Positions 28,043 through 37,324 of a stretch of DNA of 64,000 nt are shown piece by piece (position 1 is the first letter of the stretch; every line of letters starts with the position of its first letter). A program made the position numbers and the translations under genes. Under the pieces are notes generated by a model. It saw nothing but the letters and a program-made list of their open reading frames with translations, was not told where the DNA came from and did no database searches. Source of the DNA: Winogradskyella eximia. GTDB taxonomy: Bacteria; Bacteroidota; Bacteroidia; Flavobacteriales; Flavobacteriaceae. The stretch lies in NCBI RefSeq assembly GCF_003386165.1, contig NZ_QRDV01000007.1, positions 118,691 through 182,690 on the forward strand, read 5' to 3'.

Positions 28043-28738
28043 ATGACTTTAAACTGTGTAGTTGTTGATGATTCTGCGATTCAACGCCTCTCTATAGTAA
28101 AGTTAATTGAGAACCATTCCTCACTTAACCTTATTGCAGAGTACAGCAGTGCGTTAGAAACAAAAAACGGTCTTAATACCCATAAAGTAGATCTTATCTT
28201 CCTAGATATAGAGATGCCTGTATTAAACGGTTTTGAGTTGCTAGATGTGCTCAACAACAAACCCCAAATTATTTTCGTTACTGGTAAAACAGAATATGCT
28301 TTTAAAGCATTTAATTATGATGCCACTGATTATCTTCAAAAACCAATTACTAAAGAACGTTTTAATGTTGCCGTAGAAAAAGCTATTGAGCAACATAAAT
28401 TAAAATTAGACTTTAATGAAACGGATGGCGAACATATCTTTGTAAAAAGCAACCTTAAAAAACGTAAGGTTTATATTAAGGACATTAAATGGATTGAAGC
28501 TTTAGGTGATTACGTAAAAGTAGTTACAGAAGAGAACAGTCTTGTTGTTTTATCTACAATGAAAGCTTTTGAAAGCGAATTGCCTGAAGGGAAGTTTTTA
28601 AGAATCCACAAATCTTATATTGTGAATCTTGATAAAATTGACCGATTTAACAGTAAAAATGTTGAAGTTGGTGCTTACGAAATTCCTTTGAGTCGAAATA
28701 AAAAGACCCAATTAGTTGATGCTTTAAATAATATGTAG
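28043..28738 (+). CDS. Orphan LytTR-family response regulator
   Basis: 231 residues. A receiver domain (1-~120) has acidic residues at VVVDDS, phospho-acceptor Asp55 in LIFLDIEMP, conserved Thr in FVTGK and Lys in DYLQKPI. The C-terminal LytTR DNA-binding domain (~130-231) contains IKDIKWIEALGDYVKVV, FLRIHKSYIVNLDKI and IPLSRNKK. It should be a phosphorylation-controlled transcription regulator. No histidine kinase gene is adjacent; the nearest is at 34801-36588, which has its own regulator. Monocistronic, ending in a strong terminator. Confidence 0.9.
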   Translation: MTLNCVVVDDSAIQRLSIVKLIENHSSLNLIAEYSSALETKNGLNTHKVDLIFLDIEMPVLNGFELLDVLNNKPQIIFVTGKTEYAFKAFNYDATDYLQKPITKERFNVAVEKAIEQHKLKLDFNETDGEHIFVKSNLKKRKVYIKDIKWIEALGDYVKVVTEENSLVVLSTMKAFESELPEGKFLRIHKSYIVNLDKIDRFNSKNVEVGAYEIPLSRNKKTQLVDALNNM

Positions 28739-28776
28739 ATCATTACATTTACATTTTAAGCATTACATTATAATTT

Positions 28777-28813
28777 TAAAAAATCCTAAGCTACGGCTTA
28801 GGATTTTTTATTT
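28777..28813. terminator. Bidirectional terminator between response regulator and priA
   Basis: A perfect stem AAAAAATCCTAAGC/GCTTAGGATTTTTT with loop TACG sits between two convergent genes and can stop both transcripts. Confidence 0.9.
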
Positions 28814-31267
28814 CTAATAGTTGTCTACATTAATAATTACACGTACTGGTCTAAAATCTTTTACAGCATTAAAGCTATTATCAATTCTTTTAATTGCTTC
28901 TTTAGTTTTTACTAATGATTGTTGCTGAGGGATTTTTACCAAAATATTTTTGTGATATAAATTTCGGATTCTAGAAACTGGTGGGAATTCTGGACCTAAA
29001 ACATTTGCCTTAAATAGTTGTTTCAAGGATTTTGCATACCAATCTGCTGCTAAATTTACACGATTATAATCTTTGTGTTTAAAGGTTATTTTAATCAACC
29101 TAAAAATGGGTGGATATTTAAAATTGTAGCGCTCATTCATCTGCTCTGCAAACATTTCCTTATAAGCATTTGTAGATACTTGTTGCAAAATATTATGATG
29201 CGGATTGTAGGTCTGAATTAAAACCTTCCCTCTCAAATCTGTTCGTCCTGCCCTACCCGACACTTGCGCCATTAATTGATAACTACGTTCGTGCGCTCTA
29301 AAATCTGGAAAGTTGAGCAAGTTATCTGCATTCATAATCCCAACTAACTTTACGTATCTAAAATCGAGACCTTTGGTTAGCATTTGTGTCCCAACCAAAA
29401 TATCAACTTCACGCTGTTCAAAGCTGTTAATTATTTTCTCGAAACCGTATTTTCCTCTTGTTGTATCTAAATCCATACGTGCTACTTTCTTTTCAGGAAA
29501 TAACACTTTTACCTCTTCTTCTATCTGTTCTGTTCCAAAACCTTTAGTATCTAATGTAGAATTTCCGCAAGCTTGACAACTTTTAAGCATGGCAGAATTA
29601 TAACCACAATAATGACAACGCAATTGATCTCTATATTGATGATAGGTTAAACTGACATCGCAATTAGGACATTGAGGTGATGTTCCGCAAGTGGTACATT
29701 CTATAATAGGAGAAAATCCTCGTCTATTCTGAAATAATATAATTTGAAAGCCTTCCTCTAGCGTTTCTGTCATTTCCTCAATTAGTCTATCACTAAAATG
29801 ACCTTTCATGCGTTTACGCTTGTACTTATCTGCTAAATCTACTAGCTCAATATCTGGCATTAACACATTGTTGTAACGTGTATTTAATTCAACCAAACCA
29901 TATTTGCCCTGACTCGCATTAAAATAACTTTCTAAACTTGGGGTTGCTGACCCTAAAAGTGTTTTTGCTTTAAATATATTAGCTAATACAATGGCAGCAT
30001 CTCTTGCATGATAACGTGGAGCAGGATCAAATTGCTTATAAGACGACTCATGCTCTTCATCAACAATAATTAACCCTAAATTTGTAAATGGCAATAGCAA
30101 TGAGGAACGTGCTCCTATAATTACTTGGGCTTTTTCTGAATTAGCCAACATATTTTGCCAAACTTCTACCCTTTCGTTGCCTGAATATCTAGAATGAAAA
30201 ACAGCGACTTTCTCTCCAAAATAATCTTGAAGTCTATTTACTAATTGTGTAGTTAGAGCAATTTCTGGCAATAAATACAAAACTTGCTTACCAATTTCTA
30301 GTTGCTTTTGAATGAGCTGAACATATATTTCGGTTTTCCCAGAAGAGGTCACACCATGTAATAAAGCTACAGACTTTTCTTTAAAAATAGCTTCAACCTC
30401 ATTATAAGCATCTTGTTGAGCTTCACTTAATCTTTTAGCATCTTCATCTCCATCACCTTCAAACTGCACGCGATCTACTTGAATGTGGTATTCTTCTAAA
30501 ATTTGTTTATCTATCAATGTTTTTACAATAGAAGCTGATGCTCCACTCCGCTCAGTTAATTCTGAAACTTTAATGGGTTGCTTTAGTGATGCCTCCATTG
30601 TAAATAAAGTTAACACCACTTCGCGTTGTTTTGGCGCTCTACTTAATTCCTCTAATAACTCTTGTAATTTTTCTTGTGTTTTATGGTTGTGATGCAACTT
30701 TACATAACGCACTAATTTTGGTGTGTATTTTTCGTAAAGTTCCTCTTGTAGATGTATTACACCTTTTTTTACTAAATCATTGATAATAGGCAATACCCGC
30801 TTTTTATCTAAAATAGAAACAACATCATTTATTTTTAATGAAGATTGATGCTGTAATGCCTCATATATTAAATATTCTTCGTCTTTTAATTCTGATTGCT
30901 CAACTGTTGCCTTTTCATTTTTTGAAATAATAGTTTCACTCTCTAAAAGAAAAGCATTAGGCATTGCAGCGCGCATCACCTCTCCCAAACTGCACATATA
31001 ATAATCAGCAATCCACTCCCAATGCTTTAATTGATGAGATGTAATTACTGGCGAATCGTCTAAAATTTGATGAATCGTTTTGGCATCATAAGCCGTTGGA
31101 GGGTTTTGATGAATTGTATAAACTAAAGCTGTATAGATTTTACTTTTTCCGAAAGGAACAGCAACTCTCATTCCTGGTTTTAAGAATTGAGATTCTGCTT
31201 CAGTGATGTGATAGGTAAAAGCCTTTTGAAGCGGAATTGGTAATATGACATCTATAAAATGTAGCAT
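28814..31267 (-). CDS. priA: Primosomal replication-restart helicase PriA
   Basis: 817 residues. The N-terminal DNA-binding domain opens FIDVILPIPLQKAFTYHI. The helicase core has Walker A GVTSSGKTE, DEEH box IIVDEEHESSYKQFDPAPRYHARD, GSATPS (motif III) and QVSGRAGR (motif VI). Between the two RecA-like lobes lies a zinc-binding region with eight cysteines (CTTCGTSPQCPNC … CHYCG … CQACG). PriA recognises stalled forks and reloads the replicative helicase. The length is slightly above the Escherichia coli protein (732) and usual for Bacteroidota. Confidence 0.97.
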   Translation of the reverse strand: MLHFIDVILPIPLQKAFTYHITEAESQFLKPGMRVAVPFGKSKIYTALVYTIHQNPPTAYDAKTIHQILDDSPVITSHQLKHWEWIADYYMCSLGEVMRAAMPNAFLLESETIISKNEKATVEQSELKDEEYLIYEALQHQSSLKINDVVSILDKKRVLPIINDLVKKGVIHLQEELYEKYTPKLVRYVKLHHNHKTQEKLQELLEELSRAPKQREVVLTLFTMEASLKQPIKVSELTERSGASASIVKTLIDKQILEEYHIQVDRVQFEGDGDEDAKRLSEAQQDAYNEVEAIFKEKSVALLHGVTSSGKTEIYVQLIQKQLEIGKQVLYLLPEIALTTQLVNRLQDYFGEKVAVFHSRYSGNERVEVWQNMLANSEKAQVIIGARSSLLLPFTNLGLIIVDEEHESSYKQFDPAPRYHARDAAIVLANIFKAKTLLGSATPSLESYFNASQGKYGLVELNTRYNNVLMPDIELVDLADKYKRKRMKGHFSDRLIEEMTETLEEGFQIILFQNRRGFSPIIECTTCGTSPQCPNCDVSLTYHQYRDQLRCHYCGYNSAMLKSCQACGNSTLDTKGFGTEQIEEEVKVLFPEKKVARMDLDTTRGKYGFEKIINSFEQREVDILVGTQMLTKGLDFRYVKLVGIMNADNLLNFPDFRAHERSYQLMAQVSGRAGRTDLRGKVLIQTYNPHHNILQQVSTNAYKEMFAEQMNERYNFKYPPIFRLIKITFKHKDYNRVNLAADWYAKSLKQLFKANVLGPEFPPVSRIRNLYHKNILVKIPQQQSLVKTKEAIKRIDNSFNAVKDFRPVRVIINVDNY

Positions 31268-31291
31268 ACTCCAAAAGTAATGCCTTTAAAT

Positions 31292-31321
31292 AAAAAAACC
31301 ACCTCTTATGAGATGGTTTTA
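31292..31321 (-). terminator. Terminator of the 31362-31883 gene
   Basis: On the minus strand AAAACCATCTC and GAGGTGGTTTTTTT form a stem (one wobble) with a T tail, between this gene and priA. Confidence 0.75.
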
Positions 31322-31361
31322 TATCAAAATTTAATTTAGTTTGTAAAAAAAGAATCACAGC

Positions 31362-31883
31362 TTAAAAGTCGAAATAATAATGCACACTCGCACCATAAGA
31401 AAGACCTGCAAAACTATCTATTCCATTGCCAAAATCACCGCCTACATAACCTAGTTCACCACTAAAAGTTAGACCTTCAACAAAGTCTGGAATTTCACAT
31501 TCTACTCCGCCACCCAATCCAAAACCAATAGTATTAAAGGAATCCGAATAGCCATAATAATCATACTTCACAGTAAAATAACTTAATTGAGCATATCCAT
31601 AAGGCTTAAAGAAAAAAGAATCACCAAGGATATCAAAATTATAAAGGTATCTACCAGAGACTCCAAAAGAAAAACTAGTAGAATCATAACCATACGATGC
31701 GCCACCCAAAATCAATTGTGCAGCATGGGTTTCAGTAAAATTGTATTTGGCACTTAACCCATAAGCAGGATAAGAAGAGGCTATTCCTGCTCCTAAAACA
31801 CCTGGCTCAGCCATGCGTTGAGCATGTGTAGTTGATAAAAAAGCAAAACTAAATACTAGGATAAAAAGAAAATTGGTTTTCAT
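31362..31883 (-). CDS. Small outer membrane beta-barrel protein
   Basis: 173 residues with signal peptide ending at THAQ (residue 22). The mature part alternates aromatic/glycine-rich strands (GLSAKYNF, AAQLILGGASYGY, FSFGVSGRYLYNF, KPYGYAQLSYFTVKY, TIGFGLGGGVE, TFSGELGYVGG, SYGASVHYYFDF) and ends in Phe, as expected for an eight-stranded OmpA/OmpX-like barrel inserted by BamA. No ligand or activity can be inferred. Single gene with its own terminator. Confidence 0.8.
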   Translation of the reverse strand: MKTNFLFILVFSFAFLSTTHAQRMAEPGVLGAGIASSYPAYGLSAKYNFTETHAAQLILGGASYGYDSTSFSFGVSGRYLYNFDILGDSFFFKPYGYAQLSYFTVKYDYYGYSDSFNTIGFGLGGGVECEIPDFVEGLTFSGELGYVGGDFGNGIDSFAGLSYGASVHYYFDF

Positions 31884-32156
31884 ATTGATTACATAGATTG
31901 ATTAATATTTTTTTAATTTTCACTAGAACGAATTAACACTCACCACAAGACTTAACCGTTTAATTTTAAGACAAATAAATAACCTCAAATTAATACTTAA
32001 CGGCAAAAAATAACGATAAACAGTAAAAATACTAGCCAAAACAGAGTTCCCTATTGGACGCATATTCTATTACTATCCTACGCGATGTCATTACTCTTAA
32101 AATTTAGATTTAAATTTATGTGGCAAATCACAATACTTAATAGCACTTCTGTATTC

Positions 32157-32693
32157 TTAATTTATATAGAATGGAATATTAGTAAAGCTTCCATTTGAAA
32201 CTGTATAGGTTGTATTTGTATCCGAATCGATAGTGACAAAACTAAAAGTTCCTGAAATTCTTTCACCTGCGATATCTACAGAAGTAATATTAAGGTTTGC
32301 ACTAGTAGATTCATCACCATCAATGTTTGTAGAACCATTTTCATCTTCAAAAGTATATGTACCACCTAAAAGGTCATTAGGATAAAAAAACGAGGCACCT
32401 GCAACAATAACATCAGGATTATCCATTAATAAAGTAACACCAATAGCTGTAGTTTCTGAGTTATCTGAAATGCCATCAGTAGAAGCTCCCATGCCAAAAG
32501 CATAAATAGTATTAGGACCAGAATCGCTACTTGTAATAGCAGCTGCAACAGAATTTTGCCCAAAAGTAAATGTTTTAGTTTCTCCATTAACGTCTGCTCT
32601 TACTGTGCCATCTCCAAGTATATTCGCTATTTCCTCTTCTACATCACAACTTACCATAGTAATGGCAAATAAACACACTAGTAATTTCTTCAT
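32157..32693 (-). CDS. Lipoprotein of unknown function (DUF6252-like)
   Basis: 178 residues. The lipoprotein signal MKKLLVCLFAITMVSC has the lipidated Cys at 16. The mature part begins with a VRADVNGETKTF strand and ends SGTFSFVTIDSDTNTTYTVSNGSF, a pattern common in flavobacterial lipoproteins that I would place with DUF6252, although that label is from memory. Probably an all-beta envelope protein. It follows the TPR gene by 36 bases on the same strand. Confidence 0.7.
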   Translation of the reverse strand: MKKLLVCLFAITMVSCDVEEEIANILGDGTVRADVNGETKTFTFGQNSVAAAITSSDSGPNTIYAFGMGASTDGISDNSETTAIGVTLLMDNPDVIVAGASFFYPNDLLGGTYTFEDENGSTNIDGDESTSANLNITSVDIAGERISGTFSFVTIDSDTNTTYTVSNGSFTNIPFYIN

Positions 32694-32729
32694 AAATTTT
32701 AAATTTTATTTTGATTAATTAATTGAATT

Positions 32730-33620
32730 TTATCCATTTCCCATTTTAAATAATTTACGAAGTGACGACGTATCTTTCTTTTTATTCTCTTTTGGTTTTA
32801 TGGTTCTACTCCTACTCGACTTACTGGGTTCTGCTGTAATGGCTTTAGAAGATTTACTACCTTCGGTTTTGCTGCGTCTCGTTACTGCTTTAATTTCATT
32901 TTTTGTTTTGAGATCCTTGGCTTTTGGGATGTTAGCCATTGTACCTCCTGCTTTTTTATCTGCAAGTGCTCTTAACTTTACAACTTCTATATCTAATTCC
33001 CCAAAATATATCTTATCATAAAGTAAAACTGCTTCTTTATAGCGTTCTTGTTCTTCGTAAACCCACGCTAATAAAAGCAACTGATGCCTGGTTGACTTTA
33101 CATTCTCTTTATTAGGATTTAGCTCTAAACTCTTATTTATATCTGCTTCCGTTGCTTTAATATTACCCAACTTAAACTGCACTTGGGCACGCATAAAATA
33201 AGCCATGGCATTTGGTGTTAAAGCTACCATTTGATCATACTTTTCTAAATCACTTTCGTTAGCATTTTCTCTCGCTATTAGCTTTTGGCTGGTTCTTTGG
33301 TAATCGAGATGTTTGTAATACGCTTCGCAACTATAGATTAATTCAGATTGCATAGACAGTAACAAATCCTTGCGCGCTATTTGCCCTAAATAGTACTTTT
33401 TATTAACGTCTGGTTCTACAATTTGAGCATCAATTTGAGTAGCATATTTAGGAAGTGTTTCCCTTAAACAGGCTTTATACGCATTTTCAGTGAGTGTACG
33501 TTTTAAACTTTCTTCGGTTAAACAATCGCACATATCAGCTCTAAAATCACTTTTATAAGTTTGTGCTTTAATAGTAAAAGCCCCAACTAAATAGATTAAA
33601 ATGGATACTATAAGTTTCAT
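32730..33620 (-). CDS. Secreted tetratricopeptide-repeat protein
   Basis: The start is placed at the ATG at 33620 (MKLIVSILIYLVGAFTIKAQ), which gives a proper signal peptide and removes the overlap with the upstream gene that the ATG at 33656 would create. 296 residues. The middle (~150-225) contains TPR-like helices (PNAMAYFMRAQVQFKLGNI, ADINKSLELNPNKENVKS, WVYEEQERYKEAVLLYDKI). The last ~65 residues are Lys/Ser/Thr-rich and probably disordered. Cysteines near the N-terminus (CDCLTEES, ACLRET, SCEAYY) may form disulfides. Function unknown; TPRs suggest a protein-binding role in the periplasm. Confidence 0.75.
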   Translation of the reverse strand: MKLIVSILIYLVGAFTIKAQTYKSDFRADMCDCLTEESLKRTLTENAYKACLRETLPKYATQIDAQIVEPDVNKKYYLGQIARKDLLLSMQSELIYSCEAYYKHLDYQRTSQKLIARENANESDLEKYDQMVALTPNAMAYFMRAQVQFKLGNIKATEADINKSLELNPNKENVKSTRHQLLLLAWVYEEQERYKEAVLLYDKIYFGELDIEVVKLRALADKKAGGTMANIPKAKDLKTKNEIKAVTRRSKTEGSKSSKAITAEPSKSSRSRTIKPKENKKKDTSSLRKLFKMGNG

Positions 33621-33645
33621 ATGTAAGACCTTAAAATAATTACAA

Positions 33646-34074
33646 TTAATCTTCATCTTCTTCCGTTCCTATGAAATAAGCTTTTACTGAAAGCATGCAA
33701 AATTTTAATGCTTTCTTGGATCGATTTAAATTGAATGTAGCTTTGGCTTGCCTCATAAAAGGGGCATCACTAATATCCTCTGCTATATCTGGTACCTCTT
33801 GCCAAAGACTATCCACATCTCTTTCTGCTCTCTCCATTAATTCATCTTCTATTTCTGCTGGCACTTCTACTCCTGCTTTTGTTAAACTATCATAAACAAA
33901 AACTTTGTGATACAGCTCAAATGAGTGTTTTACAAACTTATCTACACTAGTAATTTTAGATGCTTTTTTAGGTGGCTTTATTCGAATTTCTTGAGACCAA
34001 CAATTTGTTGACAACAAAAAAAGAATAGACATTCCTAAAAACATAAAACGGGATAAATTGCTGATTGATTTCAT
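33646..34074 (-). CDS. Secreted helical protein of unknown function
   Basis: 142 residues with signal peptide ending near NCWSQ (residue 28). The mature part is highly charged and helical (SVDKFVKHSFELYHKVFVYDSL, IEDELMERAERDVDSLWQEV), ending in a GTEEDED acidic tail. No family recognised. It precedes the TPR gene by 25 bases on the same strand, and the shared Ser/Lys-rich secreted character suggests the two may act together (inference). Confidence 0.65.
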   Translation of the reverse strand: MKSISNLSRFMFLGMSILFLLSTNCWSQEIRIKPPKKASKITSVDKFVKHSFELYHKVFVYDSLTKAGVEVPAEIEDELMERAERDVDSLWQEVPDIAEDISDAPFMRQAKATFNLNRSKKALKFCMLSVKAYFIGTEEDED

Positions 34075-34100
34075 AACATTCTGTTTTAGTTTACTAATTG

Positions 34101-34634
34101 TTAATTATAATCGATAGTTCCATTCATTATTAAAATAGCACCCGAATCAACATTAATTACGGTTGTGTCATTAAAGACAATTAATTTTGCAATTTTATCT
34201 ACGCTGTAACCTAAACCACAATCGGTATTATCAGCTGCACTTATTGCAGGAGTACTGCATACATAGCTAAACGAATCACCATCCTTAACAATGGTCATAG
34301 AAATTGTTTTTTCAACAGCAGCATTATCATCTGCATCAAACTGTGCTGCAACAATGACAAATCCATTAGAAAAGTCAGTTGAATTTAATTCTCCGTTCTC
34401 TATAGTTGTATTCTCATCTAACAAAACCACAGAGCTATTTGTGCCTGTTACACTAAAAGCACTATCATAAATATTAGCTACTGTTAAGGAATTTCCAAGT
34501 ATAGCTGTATCAGAACCAGATAACTCAATAGTTCCTATTACCATACTATTTTGCGAATTGTCATCATTGCTAGAACAACCAACAATCAACAAAAAAATTG
34601 ATATCATTTTTAGAATGTATAATTGCGTTTTCAT
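34101..34634 (-). CDS. Lipoprotein of unknown function
   Basis: 177 residues. The lipoprotein signal has lipobox LIVGC (Cys20), followed by SSNDDNSQN, a typical acidic/Ser linker that in Bacteroidota can act as a surface lipoprotein export signal. The rest is beta-rich and low in charge. No family recognised. First gene of a four-gene minus-strand run (34634 to 32157) of exported proteins, divergent from the histidine kinase at 34801. Confidence 0.65.
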   Translation of the reverse strand: MKTQLYILKMISIFLLIVGCSSNDDNSQNSMVIGTIELSGSDTAILGNSLTVANIYDSAFSVTGTNSSVVLLDENTTIENGELNSTDFSNGFVIVAAQFDADDNAAVEKTISMTIVKDGDSFSYVCSTPAISAADNTDCGLGYSVDKIAKLIVFNDTTVINVDSGAILIMNGTIDYN

Positions 34635-34800
34635 TTAATAGATTATTAATGGATTAATCACATATAAAGGAATAACTATTTACGGTTTAAACTGACCACC
34701 AATCTATTATCGTTGATTTTGAATTTATTAACGTTGCAGATGTGGCACGTTTTTAACATTTAATTACTATTTTTAAACCAGCTATTAATAAAATTCAAGA

Positions 34801-36588
34801 ATGAAAAAATCCCTGATGATCATATTTTTAATGACTTCACTATTTTGTTTTTCACAGAACAAAATGTTGGATTCGTTAGAAAACGTTATTAATAATTACA
34901 AAACAGAAGACACAACTTACGTGAACTTAAGAATTAAGTACGTGGCAAGAAAAATGTTTTTAACACCCACAGATACAACATGGACAAACTATGTTAATAA
35001 AACATTGAACGTTTCTAAACAACTTAATTACCCAAAGGGAATTGGCATATCTTATAATAATCTAGGGATTATTCAACACTACTTTTTATCTGATCCTTTA
35101 GGAGGCTTAGATTATTACCAAAAGAGTTATGCCATTTTTGAAAAAGACCCAAAATTCAATAAATATGTAATTGGAGTACTTACAAATATTGGTCTAATAA
35201 ATTACGAGCAACAAGAGTACGCTACAGCCTTAAAAAGTTTTAAGACTTTATTGAATTATCCAGAAAACACTAGCAAGTTTATCACACATTTTTACATTGC
35301 TAATATCTATGGAGACCAGAAAAAATTAGATTCTTCAATCTACTTTTATAAAAAAGCACTGGTTGGAGCAGAACAAAACAAACAACCGCTCTACATTGCA
35401 AACATAAAAACGAATCTAGGCCTTATACAAACTAATGCTGGCTATCTGGAAGAAGGCCTAAAAAACACTAATGGCAGCCTTAACTTAATAGAACAACATA
35501 ATATTGAAAGCTTACGAATGCCAGCATATACAAATGCTGCTGAAGTTTATTTGCAAAACAATAATATTGAAAAAGCAGAATATTTTGCTACCAATAGTTT
35601 AGAACTTAACGCGTCTTTAAATAATCTATCTACAGAAAAAAGCGCATTAGCAACACTAGCAAATGTATATGCCAAAAAAGGAGATTATGAGAATGCCTTA
35701 CTCACATATCAAAAACATATCGTTTTAAGAGACAGTTTGATTAATGCAGATCGAAAATTAGAAATTTCACGAAAAGAAATTCAATACGAAGCAGATAAAG
35801 ATCGTGCCATTGCACAAATGGAAATTGAACGTCAAAAGTCTATTAAAAATGCTTCTATTGCAGGAGGAACAGGTTTGGTATTGGCTTCAATTATTGGGTT
35901 TATATTATACCGAAGAAAACAAGATGCGGTTTCTAAATCTAAAGAAGCGGAATTTAACGCTAAAGTTTCTGATACGGAATTGAAAGCTTTGCGCTCACAA
36001 ATGAATCCGCATTTTATCTTTAATTCTTTAAATTCTATTGGAGATTATATTATAAAAAACGACACACAATCTGCAAGTGATTACTTGAGTAAATTTGCAA
36101 AACTCATGCGACTTACATTAGAAAACTCAGAAAAAAAAGAGATTTTATTGAGTGAAGATATTGCATTACTTAAAACCTATATGGATATTGAACGCAAACG
36201 TTTCAATAATAAATTCAATTACACCATTCAAGTAGATTCTAATTTAGATGCCGAAAACATAGTTGTGCCACCAATGATACTTCAACCTTTTATTGAGAAT
36301 AGTATTGTTCATGGATTGTCTCAAAAAGAAGCACCTGGACTTATTACTATTTCATTTAAAGCCGAAAATAATATGCTAATCTGTAGTGTTGATGATAATG
36401 GTATTGGTCGGAAACATTCAGTATTAAATAAAAACAATCCGGATAATAAATCAATGGGAATGGCCATTACCAAAAGTAGAATTGAAATTATAAATAAATT
36501 AAAAAACACAAACGGAACAGTTGAAATAATAGACAAAACCGAAGGCACAAGAATAGACGTTTCACTACCAATGCAATTTGCTTTTTAA
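34801..36588 (+). CDS. TPR sensor histidine kinase, LytS/His_kinase type
   Basis: 595 residues. Signal-like N-terminus (MKKSLMIIFLMTSLFCFSQ), then ~300 residues of periplasmic TPRs (YNNLGIIQHYF, GVLTNIGLINYEQQEYATAL, TNLGLIQTNAGYLEEGL, ATLANVYAKKGDYENAL). One membrane helix at ~352-371 and a cytoplasmic kinase follow. Phospho-acceptor His404 lies in LRSQMNPHFIFNSLNSI, the signature of the LytS-like His_kinase family, and the ATP-binding N and G boxes are PPMILQPFIENSIVHG and VDDNGIGR. Partner of the LytTR regulator that begins one base after its stop. The pair probably senses an envelope signal through the TPRs. Confidence 0.93.
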   Translation: MKKSLMIIFLMTSLFCFSQNKMLDSLENVINNYKTEDTTYVNLRIKYVARKMFLTPTDTTWTNYVNKTLNVSKQLNYPKGIGISYNNLGIIQHYFLSDPLGGLDYYQKSYAIFEKDPKFNKYVIGVLTNIGLINYEQQEYATALKSFKTLLNYPENTSKFITHFYIANIYGDQKKLDSSIYFYKKALVGAEQNKQPLYIANIKTNLGLIQTNAGYLEEGLKNTNGSLNLIEQHNIESLRMPAYTNAAEVYLQNNNIEKAEYFATNSLELNASLNNLSTEKSALATLANVYAKKGDYENALLTYQKHIVLRDSLINADRKLEISRKEIQYEADKDRAIAQMEIERQKSIKNASIAGGTGLVLASIIGFILYRRKQDAVSKSKEAEFNAKVSDTELKALRSQMNPHFIFNSLNSIGDYIIKNDTQSASDYLSKFAKLMRLTLENSEKKEILLSEDIALLKTYMDIERKRFNNKFNYTIQVDSNLDAENIVVPPMILQPFIENSIVHGLSQKEAPGLITISFKAENNMLICSVDDNGIGRKHSVLNKNNPDNKSMGMAITKSRIEIINKLKNTNGTVEIIDKTEGTRIDVSLPMQFAF

Positions 36589-36589
36589 C

Positions 36590-37324
36590 ATGATAAAAAC
36601 CATAATAATAGACGATGAAAAGCATTGCTCAGACCGTATTTTAAATCTTATTGAGCAGCACCCAAACTCCTTTAATGTATTGGCTGTTATTGATTCCGTA
36701 GATGAAGCATTAAAAATTGTACCGCAACTAAATCCTGATTTAATATTCCTAGATATTAAGATCCATGATAAAACAGGATTCGACTTTTTACAAGAGATAG
36801 ATGCCATTACATTTAAAGTAATTTTCACAACTGCTTTTGACAATTATGCCATTAAAGCTTTCAAATTTAGTGCAATAGACTACTTGTTAAAACCTATTGA
36901 TAGTGATGATTTCAGTGATGCTATTGTACGTTTAAAAGAAAACTTATCTCACCAAAGTATGGAGCATCAACTTCAAAACTTGTTTAAAAACCTAAAGCCA
37001 AATCAGAAAAAAGTGATCACCATTCCTTCTTTAACCGGATTTGAAACACTAAAGGTTGAAGATATTATTCATTTGGAAGCAGATACAAGTTATACGCATA
37101 TTTTTACCAAAGATGACAAAACAATGGTATCAAAACCCATTAAGTTTTACGAAGATTTATTGGCAGATAATTCATTTTTTAAAACACACAAATCGCATCT
37201 CATTAACATTAATCATGTAAAAAAATATTTTAAAGGAAAGCAAAGTTATGTCGTAATGTCTAATAATGCTCAAGTGCCTATTTCAGTAAGACGTAAAGAC
37301 GAATTTTTAAAACATTTTACTTAA
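36590..37324 (+). CDS. LytTR-family response regulator
   Basis: 244 residues from the ATG at 36590 (MIKTIIIDDEKHC). An ATG 12 bases upstream would overlap the kinase stop and is less likely. Receiver domain with Asp55 in LIFLDIKIHD, FTTAFDNYAIKAF and the LLKPID lysine. LytTR DNA-binding domain at ~140-244 (VEDIIHLEADTSYTHIFTKD, FFKTHKSHLININHVKKY, VPISVRRKDEF). Transcribed with the upstream TPR kinase, and most likely its target. Its end overlaps the convergent yihY-like gene by 8 bases, with no clear terminator between. Confidence 0.93.
   Translation: MIKTIIIDDEKHCSDRILNLIEQHPNSFNVLAVIDSVDEALKIVPQLNPDLIFLDIKIHDKTGFDFLQEIDAITFKVIFTTAFDNYAIKAFKFSAIDYLLKPIDSDDFSDAIVRLKENLSHQSMEHQLQNLFKNLKPNQKKVITIPSLTGFETLKVEDIIHLEADTSYTHIFTKDDKTMVSKPIKFYEDLLADNSFFKTHKSHLININHVKKYFKGKQSYVVMSNNAQVPISVRRKDEFLKHFT

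Noticed and set aside
31272..31279. Minus-strand TAnnTTTG box in front of priA
   Set aside because: It would start transcription at the ATG, and there is no -33 TTG at the right distance.
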